The notes below the pieces were generated by a model, which was not told where the DNA came from, searched no databases, and saw nothing but the letters and a program-made list of their open reading frames with translations. DNA of 26,731 bases from Clostridiales bacterium (GTDB taxonomy: Bacteria > Bacillota_A > Clostridia > Oscillospirales > Oscillospiraceae): positions 23,948 to 50,678 of the forward strand of contig JAAVHY010000009.1 in NCBI GenBank assembly GCA_014799485.1, read 5' to 3'. Shown one piece after another: positions 21,944-26,731 of this stretch. The position numbers and the translations under genes were made by a program. How positions within the stretch are numbered: the stretch's first letter is position 1; each line of letters starts with the position of its first letter.

Positions 21944-22906
21944 TTACTTGTAGAAGTCGTGACCCCCAATGGTCGCCACATAGGTCTTGTTCTTGGAGGC
22001 GTAGCTCCTGGCCCCGGCCCCGTTAAAGAACAGGGCCTCGGGCACTACCTGCGCGCCGTCCAGCACCAGCATGGCCGCCACCATGGACTCCTCGTTGGGC
22101 TCCCGGTAGATGGACCCGGTGGCTGCGGGGCTGAACTGGTTCTTCTGGAACAGCACGTCGTACAGCGTGTTGGGGAACTTGGGGTCGCTCACCCGGTTCA
22201 TCACCACGTTGCCCACGGCGATCTTGCCCTCCAGGGACTGGTTGCCGCTCTCAGCGTGGATGATCCGGGCCAGCCAGATCACCATGTCCCGGTCGTAGGC
22301 CGTCTCGCCGGAGGCCAGGTAGGGCTCCGCGCCCTCCACATGGGCCAGCAGGACCTGCCCCGTCCCCGCGTCGTAGTCCACCGCCAGGTTGAACACCCGG
22401 GCCAGCTGACGCACAGGCGCCGCGATCCGGCCGTTCAGCCAGCTCAGGCCCCCTTTGACATAGAGGTAGCGGCCGTTGGCCACCAGATAGGACGCCTCGG
22501 CGCCGGCAATGAAATCCAGATCCGCGGTCACCACGTCGGCGGCGTACTCCACCTCGGGCTCCCCGGCCTCTTCACCCTCGGCCCCGGCGCTCTCCACCGG
22601 CACCACGTCGATCACGGTGGAGGCGTTGACGGTAACGGCCCCGTTCGCCTCCTCCACCATGGCCTCCGCGTCCAGCATGGACACGAAGGAGCTCACTGTC
22701 ACATAGCACACGCCGTTTCGCATTTCGTACTCTACGGCCTGAACAGGTTCGCCATCCAGCACGATGGCGCTGGTCACTTCCTCGGTCTCCGGGCTTTCCG
22801 TGGGGATCTCCTCAAAGACTTCATCGGAGGTCTCGGCCAGCGCGGGCAGGATAAGGCTCACGACAGCGAGGATGGCCAGCAAAAGGCTGGCTGCTCGTTT
22901 TTTCAT
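21944..22906 (-). CDS. Secreted SleB-type cell wall hydrolase (paralogue 1)
   Basis: A 320-residue exported protein: signal peptide (1-24, cleavage after PALA), an acidic linker (EVFEEIPTESPETEE), a beta-rich middle resembling copper-amine-oxidase N-terminal domains (about 48-190), and a C-terminal Hydrolase_2/SleB domain (about 204-320). SleB-family enzymes are lytic transglycosylases that cut spore cortex or vegetative peptidoglycan; the catalytic glutamate is E219 in ARIIHAESGNQ, followed by KIAVGNVVMNRV and FSPAATGSIY. AAGGAG lies about ten bases before the ATG. It has a promoter, a WalR-type box and a 5'-terminal hairpin. A second, shorter paralogue lies directly upstream. Confidence 0.9.
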   Translation of the reverse strand: MKKRAASLLLAILAVVSLILPALAETSDEVFEEIPTESPETEEVTSAIVLDGEPVQAVEYEMRNGVCYVTVSSFVSMLDAEAMVEEANGAVTVNASTVIDVVPVESAGAEGEEAGEPEVEYAADVVTADLDFIAGAEASYLVANGRYLYVKGGLSWLNGRIAAPVRQLARVFNLAVDYDAGTGQVLLAHVEGAEPYLASGETAYDRDMVIWLARIIHAESGNQSLEGKIAVGNVVMNRVSDPKFPNTLYDVLFQKNQFSPAATGSIYREPNEESMVAAMLVLDGAQVVPEALFFNGAGARSYASKNKTYVATIGGHDFYK

Positions 22907-22920
22907 GAAATCTCTCCTTA

Positions 22921-22944
22921 TTACAATTTGTTCTCAAATTGTAA
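22921..22944 (-). promoter_or_regulatory. Perfect 10-bp inverted repeat at the mRNA 5' end of hydrolase 1
   Basis: TTACAATTTG/CAAATTGTAA arms (22944-22935 with 22930-22921, loop AGAA). The predicted transcription start (about 22942) falls in the first arm, so the mRNA would begin with this hairpin right next to the AAGGAG ribosome site. It may stabilise the mRNA, or add an inverted TTACA half-site to the operator. Confidence 0.6.
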
Positions 22945-22956
22945 CCATATTGTAAC
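22940..22956. promoter_or_regulatory. WalR-type box of hydrolase 1
   Basis: TGTAAC-CATAT-TGTAAC on the plus strand exactly fits the WalR (YycF) consensus TGTWAH-N5-TGTWAH. It covers the -10 region of the hydrolase promoter. In Firmicutes WalRK controls peptidoglycan hydrolases, which fits the gene. Overlap with -10 suggests repression, by inference. Confidence 0.75.
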
Positions 22957-22977
22957 TTATTCAAAACCGTTTTGCAA
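22949..22977 (-). promoter_or_regulatory. Promoter of hydrolase 1
   Basis: On the minus strand TTGCAA (22977-22972), 17 bases, TACAAT (22954-22949). The start codon is about 36 bases past the expected transcription start. Confidence 0.65.
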
Positions 22978-22991
22978 CCTTTCGGATTCAG

Positions 22992-23030
22992 CAAAACAGC
23001 CGAACCTCTCATTTTGAAAGGCTCGGCTGT
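22992..23030 (-). terminator. Terminator of the second cell wall hydrolase gene
   Basis: A 15-bp stem with two G-U pairs (23030-23016 with 23010-22996), loop AAAAT, followed by TTT and GC. The T-run is short, so some read-through into hydrolase 1 is possible. Confidence 0.7.
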
Positions 23031-23091
23031 TGTGCAAATTATACAATTTTGACCATTTTCTCCAAAATCTGATTGGAATTTTCTGGATGGC

Positions 23092-23895
23092 TCAGCGGTA
23101 AAACCAATGACATCCAATGGTGGTCACATAGGTCTGATTTTCCATGACCCAGTGGTTATTTGTCAATTCAGGGGCGATAAAGTACAGGCTGTCCCCCGCC
23201 GCCCTGGCCCCGTCCAGCACCAGCTTGGCGGCCAGCACGCTCTCCTGGGTGGGCTCGTCATAGACGGTGCCATTGGCCACCGGCGTGAACTGCACGCCCC
23301 ACTGGCGGTCGAAGATCACGTCGTAAACGGTATTGGGGAACTCCCCGCTGGCCGCCCGGTTGAGCACCACCGTGCCCACCGCCAGCTTGCCCAGCAGCGG
23401 CTCCCCCCGGCTCTCGGCGGAGATGATGCGGCTCATCCAGTACAGCTCGTCCTCGGTGTAGGGGGCCGGACCGGGCCGCCCCGACCCCCGGGTGAGGGTC
23501 ACGCCGTCCCGGGCGCTCCAGTCCACCCGGCCGCCCAGCGCCTGGGCCAGCACCCGGATGGGCACCAGGGTGGTGCCGCCCTCCAGCCGCACGCCCTGGG
23601 GTATGTACAGCGCCCGGTCGTTTACCGTCAGCCACTGGTCACCGGGCCTGGCGCGCAGGGTCAGGCCCTCCCCCCGCACCCAGGCCGCGCCGTTCTCCCA
23701 GGAGACGGCGGCGTCCGGCGCCAGTATCCCGGCCACCGTGCGCAGGGATACGTAGGTGGTGTTCCCCCCCACCAGGCGGGCCCGGGTCTGGTTCCACAGG
23801 TTTTGCCCGTTGACGGTCAGTACGTTCGCCGCCGAAGCGGGCAGGACCAGCGCCACCGCCAGCGCCAGCCCCAAAACAGCTCGTTTGATCTTCAT
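23092..23895 (-). CDS. Secreted SleB-type cell wall hydrolase (paralogue 2)
   Basis: A 267-residue exported protein: signal peptide (1-22, cleavage after PASA), one stalk/copper-amine-oxidase N-terminal-like domain (about 24-136, TYVSLRTVAGILAP and TLVPIRVLAQALGGRVDW) and a Hydrolase_2 domain (about 148-267) with the catalytic E161 in SRIISAESRGEP and KLAVGTVVLNRAA. It is about 45% similar by eye in the hydrolase domain to paralogue 1 and lacks its long acidic insert. AAGGAG lies about eight bases before the ATG. It has its own promoter and a WalR-type box. The two genes look like an old tandem duplication with separate control. Confidence 0.9.
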   Translation of the reverse strand: MKIKRAVLGLALAVALVLPASAANVLTVNGQNLWNQTRARLVGGNTTYVSLRTVAGILAPDAAVSWENGAAWVRGEGLTLRARPGDQWLTVNDRALYIPQGVRLEGGTTLVPIRVLAQALGGRVDWSARDGVTLTRGSGRPGPAPYTEDELYWMSRIISAESRGEPLLGKLAVGTVVLNRAASGEFPNTVYDVIFDRQWGVQFTPVANGTVYDEPTQESVLAAKLVLDGARAAGDSLYFIAPELTNNHWVMENQTYVTTIGCHWFYR

Positions 23896-23928
23896 GCTCT
23901 GTCACTCCTTGGGGTTGGTTATGGAAAC

Positions 23929-23957
23929 ATTGTAACCGTTTTGTAACCATCCGGCAA
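23929..23957 (-). promoter_or_regulatory. Promoter of hydrolase 2
   Basis: On the minus strand TTGCCG (23957-23952), 17 bases, TACAAT (23934-23929). The -10 overlaps the WalR-type box. Confidence 0.55.
23931..23947. promoter_or_regulatory. WalR-type box of hydrolase 2
   Basis: TGTAAC-CGTTT-TGTAAC on the plus strand, again an exact fit to TGTWAH-N5-TGTWAH. The same box in front of both hydrolase genes, with a different spacer sequence, argues for selection rather than simple duplication. Confidence 0.75.
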
Positions 23958-23991
23958 GCCACAATGGTTTCCACCCCAGAGAGGATATCCC

Positions 23992-24028
23992 AAAAAAACT
24001 CCCCCGCCGCCTGGCGGGGGAGTTTTTA
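23992..24028. terminator. Bidirectional intrinsic terminator after the RCC1-like lipoprotein
   Basis: An 11-bp GC-rich stem (23998-24008 with 24013-24023, loop of 4) flanked by seven A (23992-23998) and five T. On the minus strand it ends the RCC1-like gene with a run of T; the opposite strand could also terminate. Confidence 0.92.
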
Positions 24029-24040
24029 CCTGTCATTGCT

Positions 24041-25087
24041 TCAGCGGGACAAGTGGAGATGATCCGGGGCGGCGTTCTCCATATAGATCCCATGATGGGA
24101 GACGCCTTGGATCTTGCCGGAAATCCAAAGATTCCCATCCCGGTCCAGGCCCGCCGTATAGACCGTCTCCCCATCCAGGCCCCTTGAACTGGACACCGCC
24201 ACGGCAACGATGTCCTTCCAATCCGCCACATCGCGTTGTCCGCAGTCATTTGATCCAGCCGCGGCCACCGTGCCATCGGAGCGAAGCCCCACGGTAAAGC
24301 TCGGGGCGGCCGCGACGGATACGATATTATGCCAATCGTCCACGTCCCCTTCGCCCCAGCGGTTTTCTCCGGCAAAAAGCACGTCCCCCGCGTTGGTGAC
24401 GGCAAAGACGCCGGTGGCGTAATCGCCGTAAAGGGCCGAGATATCCGTCCAGCTCTCATAGGTACTCTTGTAGGGGGAGTCGGGCATACACAAAACGGTC
24501 CCGCCGGCGGTAAGGGCCGCCACGTCCTGGCTGCCCGCCAATTGGGTGACGTTTGCCCAGCCGCCGTATATTTTTTTGGCGTTTTCATCAAAGCCCGGAA
24601 CGGTCACGGAGCCGTCACCATGGACAAAAAGCCCCCAGACCGGATAGGCGGAGCGGAAAAAGCTGATATCGGAAAGTCCGGCAAAATCCTGTGCCGTGGA
24701 GACCAGCTGCCCATAGCCCGCGCCGATATTTTCGCCGTCCGGGACAAACTCCTCCGCCCGTTCCGGCTGGATATCGCAGGTCGTATGATAGGCCCCCTTG
24801 GAGTCGACCGCCCCGATGTGCCCGCCGCCCTCGGCGCATATGGCTGTAATATCGGAAAGACCGCTCATGATACCGATCTCATGGCCATATCCCGCCGCTT
24901 TATCCTCTGAGAACGGGAGAAAACAGACAGTCCGCTCCTGCGTGATATAATAAACGCCCAAAAAATCCGCGGCAAAGGCAGGCGCCGCTCCAGCCGCTTC
25001 CGGCCCATCGGCCGCCGGCGCGCATCCATAAAATAAAAGGAACGTCAAAACAAGCCCGAGGGCAGATGAAATGGTCCGTCTCTTCAT
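24041..25087 (-). CDS. RCC1-repeat-like lipoprotein of unknown function
   Basis: A 348-residue protein from the ATG at 25087 (GGTGG six bases upstream; a GTG three codons earlier is weaker). It begins with a lipoprotein signal: basic MKRRT, a hydrophobic core and the lipobox FYGC (C22). The remainder is a series of about 50-residue units of the form 'W-x-D-I-x-x-(V/L), then an aromatic or small residue, then V-x-x-D-G-x-V-x-x-x-G', for example WTDISALYG, WHNIVSVAA and WKDIVAVAV, with GLRSDGTVAAAGSNDCGQ. This is the pattern of RCC1-type beta-propeller repeats, here probably a seven-blade surface propeller. GC content and codon use are visibly lower than in neighbours, so recent transfer is possible. 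It lies 33 bases after the TSCPD gene with no clear promoter of its own. Confidence 0.8.
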   Translation of the reverse strand: MKRRTISSALGLVLTFLLFYGCAPAADGPEAAGAAPAFAADFLGVYYITQERTVCFLPFSEDKAAGYGHEIGIMSGLSDITAICAEGGGHIGAVDSKGAYHTTCDIQPERAEEFVPDGENIGAGYGQLVSTAQDFAGLSDISFFRSAYPVWGLFVHGDGSVTVPGFDENAKKIYGGWANVTQLAGSQDVAALTAGGTVLCMPDSPYKSTYESWTDISALYGDYATGVFAVTNAGDVLFAGENRWGEGDVDDWHNIVSVAAAPSFTVGLRSDGTVAAAGSNDCGQRDVADWKDIVAVAVSSSRGLDGETVYTAGLDRDGNLWISGKIQGVSHHGIYMENAAPDHLHLSR

Positions 25088-25120
25088 GAACGCCACCGTA
25101 TCAATCAGAAGGCGCCTTAT

Positions 25121-25366
25121 TTAAATGGCGGACTTCAGCGCCTGGGCCAGCTGGTCCGGGCAGGAGGTGGGCTTCATGCCGCAGCGGATGCCGTCCAGCC
25201 GGGCGACGGCGTCCTCCACCGTCATCCCTTTCAGCAGGACCGACAGGCCCTTCAGGTTGCCGTTGCAGCCCCCCAGCACCCGCACCGCCTGGATGACGCC
25301 GTCCTCCACGTCGATCTCCATTTTCCGGGAGCACACCCCTCTGGGGGTATATTCGATGGTTTGCAT
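25121..25366 (-). CDS. TSCPD domain protein (TIGR03905-like)
   Basis: An 81-residue protein from the ATG at 25366 (AAGGA nine bases upstream; an ATG at 25384 lacks a ribosome site). The family signature TSCPDQLA is at 69-76. Four cysteines (C12, C34, C63, C70), with GGCNGNL around C34 and the TSCPD cysteine C70, suggest a metal or redox site. The same domain forms the C-terminal tail of class II (B12-dependent) ribonucleotide reductases. As a stand-alone protein its role is unknown. It has a promoter at 25429-25457 and a leader hairpin, and the RCC1-like gene follows. Confidence 0.88.
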   Translation of the reverse strand: MQTIEYTPRGVCSRKMEIDVEDGVIQAVRVLGGCNGNLKGLSVLLKGMTVEDAVARLDGIRCGMKPTSCPDQLAQALKSAI

Positions 25367-25385
25367 CTGTCTCTTCCTTTCCATG

Positions 25386-25407
25386 GCCCCCGGCCACCAC
25401 CGGGGGC
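25386..25407 (-). promoter_or_regulatory. Leader hairpin of the TSCPD gene
   Basis: An 8-bp perfect stem GCCCCCGG/CCGGGGGC (25407-25400 with 25393-25386, loop TGGTGG) in the leader, ending about five bases before the ribosome site. It does not cover the AAGGA. Confidence 0.55.
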
Positions 25408-25428
25408 AGTCATTTGTATTCGGACGGT

Positions 25429-25457
25429 ATTATATCAAACCGCCGCGCCGATGGCAA
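25429..25457 (-). promoter_or_regulatory. Sigma-A promoter of the TSCPD gene
   Basis: On the minus strand TTGCCA (25457-25452), 17 bases, TATAAT (25434-25429). Confidence 0.8.
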
Positions 25458-25484
25458 GCGCTTTGTCGGCCCCGCAATTATCCA

Positions 25485-25513
25485 TTTACAAACTTCGACA
25501 CAATTGTTATAAT
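25485..25513 (+). promoter_or_regulatory. Sigma-A promoter of the DUF3048 gene
   Basis: On the plus strand TTTACA (25485-25490), 17 bases, TATAAT (25508-25513). It is divergent from the TSCPD promoter; the two -35 elements are 27 bases apart. Confidence 0.75.
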
Positions 25514-25565
25514 ATGTCTATCTCTGTCCGCCGCTGGCGGGCGTGCCTTTGAGGAGGGACTGTCC

Positions 25566-26654
25566 ATGAAGCGAATCACCTGCCTGCTCTGTGCCCTGCT
25601 GCTCCTGCTGTCCGCCGGCTGCGGAAGCGAAAAGCCCGATCCCACCGCCGACCCCACGCAGTCTGTCTCCGTCGCTCCCGAGACGCCGACCCCGGAGCCC
25701 ACGCCCACCCCCACGCCGGAGCCCGCCTTCTACCACCCCCTCACCGGCCTGCCCTGCGAGGAGGACCTGTCCCAGAAGCAGCCGGTGGCCATCATGCTCA
25801 ACAACCTGAAGGCCGCCCAGCCCCAGCAGGGCAACAGTCAGGCGGACATCATCTATGAGCTGCTGGCCGAGGGCGGCATCACCCGGATGCTGGCGGTGTA
25901 CCTGGAGCCGGAGGGGCTGGGTCTCATCGGCTCGGTGCGCTCCGCCCGGCAGTACTACTGGGAGATCGCCCAGGGGCATGACGCGGTGTACATCCACGCC
26001 GGGGCCAGCCCGGAGTTCTACGAAACCAAAAAGAGCCAGAACCTGTTCACCGTGGACGGGGTCAACGGCCGCTACTCCAGCGCCGGGGCCGGGATGTTCT
26101 GGCGGGACCGGGACCGGGTGGCCGGCCACCACTACGCCTATGAGCACTCCCTGCTCACCTCCGGCGAGGCCATCACCGCCATGCTGGAAAAGGAAAACCG
26201 GGGGACTCATAAAGACGGCTACGTCTATCAGATGTCCTTCGCCGACGACGGTACGCCCGCGGGCGGCGACAGCGCCCTCACCGTCACCGTCCCCTTCTCC
26301 AGCTACAAGACCGGCGTGTTCCGCTACGACGCGGGCACCGGCCTGTACCGGGTGGAGGAGTACGGCGAGCCCTACATCGACGGCAATGACGGCAGCCAGG
26401 TGTCCACCACCAACCTGCTGGTGCTCCAGACCACTTATAAGGTAGTGGACAACGCCGGCCGGGTGCAGGTGGGTTTGAGTTCCGGCGAGGGCTGGTTCGC
26501 CTGCGGCGGGAAGGTCATCCCCATCACCTGGGAGAAGGGCAGCGCCGACCAGCAGATCCGCTACTTCACCCAGGACGGCCAGCCCCTCACCCTGGGCCGG
26601 GGCAAGAGCTACGTGTGCTTCATCCCCACCAGCCGGACGATGACGGCGGAATGA
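25566..26654 (+). CDS. DUF3048 (YerB-type) lipoprotein
   Basis: The only plus-strand gene. From the ATG at 25566 (GAGGAGG eight bases upstream) it encodes 362 residues. A lipoprotein signal (MKRITCLLCALLLLLSAGC, lipid-carrying C19) is followed by a Thr/Pro-rich linker (about 26-58) and then the DUF3048 domain in two parts: PLTGLPCEEDLSQKQPVAIMLNN with SARQYYWEIA and GLIGSVRS, and a C-terminal DUF3048_C with EPYIDGNDGSQVSTTNLLVLQ and WEKGS...RYF. The function of this extracytoplasmic family is not known. In-frame sequence upstream back to 25125 is antisense to the TSCPD gene and is not coding. The remaining 77 bases of the window hold nothing I recognise. Confidence 0.92.
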   Translation: MKRITCLLCALLLLLSAGCGSEKPDPTADPTQSVSVAPETPTPEPTPTPTPEPAFYHPLTGLPCEEDLSQKQPVAIMLNNLKAAQPQQGNSQADIIYELLAEGGITRMLAVYLEPEGLGLIGSVRSARQYYWEIAQGHDAVYIHAGASPEFYETKKSQNLFTVDGVNGRYSSAGAGMFWRDRDRVAGHHYAYEHSLLTSGEAITAMLEKENRGTHKDGYVYQMSFADDGTPAGGDSALTVTVPFSSYKTGVFRYDAGTGLYRVEEYGEPYIDGNDGSQVSTTNLLVLQTTYKVVDNAGRVQVGLSSGEGWFACGGKVIPITWEKGSADQQIRYFTQDGQPLTLGRGKSYVCFIPTSRTMTAE

Positions 26655-26731
26655 GCGGGCCTTTGCCGTTTAAAAAAATTTCCAGCATATCATCAGACAC
26701 GCGGCGCAAACTACCCTCGTAAGCATAAAAC

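Noticed and set aside
23902..24591. 229-codon minus-strand frame overlapping the RCC1-like gene
   Set aside because: Out-of-frame shadow of the lipoprotein gene that runs across its terminator; no ribosome site or family.

Overview
The window looks like chromosomal DNA from a GC-rich, low-oxygen Firmicute, most likely a clostridium of the Oscillospiraceae (Flavonifractor/Lawsonibacter-like). The grounds are the Firmicute gene order rsgA-prkC-prpC-rlmN-rsmB-fmt-def-priA-rpoZ-gmk-remA-yicC, a cdaA-cdaR pair, a spoVM gene (so at least a sporulation lineage), the TSCPD, DUF3343 and DUF3048 families, strong AGGAGG-type ribosome sites and sigma-A promoters. Genus is inference. Thirty protein genes are supported; 29 are on the minus strand and one (DUF3048 lipoprotein) is on the plus strand at the right end. 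I see no tRNA, rRNA, CRISPR array, insertion sequence or prophage.

From left to right: (1) 1-1514 holds the first part of an AMP-binding (adenylating) enzyme, preceded in the same operon by a membrane-anchored extracellular transglutaminase-like protein. (2) 1732-1806 holds spoVM, a 24-codon gene that ORF callers normally miss, between the rsgA terminator and a strong inverted repeat. (3) 1930-18265 is one uninterrupted run of 17 co-directional genes with gaps from -38 to about +60 bases, starting at a good promoter (18332-18360) and ending at a good terminator (1885-1926). Transcription order is cdaA, cdaR, DUF5685, J-domain protein, membrane protein, yicC, remA, gmk, rpoZ, priA, def, fmt, rsmB, rlmN, prpC, prkC, rsgA. 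It joins c-di-AMP synthesis, nucleotide supply, RNA polymerase, replication restart, translation start, rRNA modification, Ser/Thr phospho-signalling and ribosome assembly. (4) 18405-19898 is a DUF3343 / class V aminotransferase pair (Se/S handling), framed by hairpins. (5) 19949-21754 is carD-ispD-ispF, a transcription regulator plus two steps of the MEP isoprenoid pathway. (6) 21896-23957 carries two paralogous secreted SleB-type cell wall hydrolases, each with its own promoter and each with a perfect WalR-type box. (7) 23992-25457 is a TSCPD protein followed by an RCC1-like lipoprotein. (8) 25485-26654 is a divergent DUF3048 lipoprotein.

Most of the window is housekeeping. The leads I think deserve attention are: the DUF5685 protein of the cdaAR operon, which carries two Asp-rich motifs placed like those of squalene/phytoene synthases; the paired TGTAAC-N5-TGTAAC boxes on both hydrolase genes; the overlooked spoVM; a 19-bp RNA-specific hairpin before the DUF3343 gene; and Shine-Dalgarno-masking hairpins before ispD and the transglutaminase gene. 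I do not see a clear, wholly new defence or mobile system.
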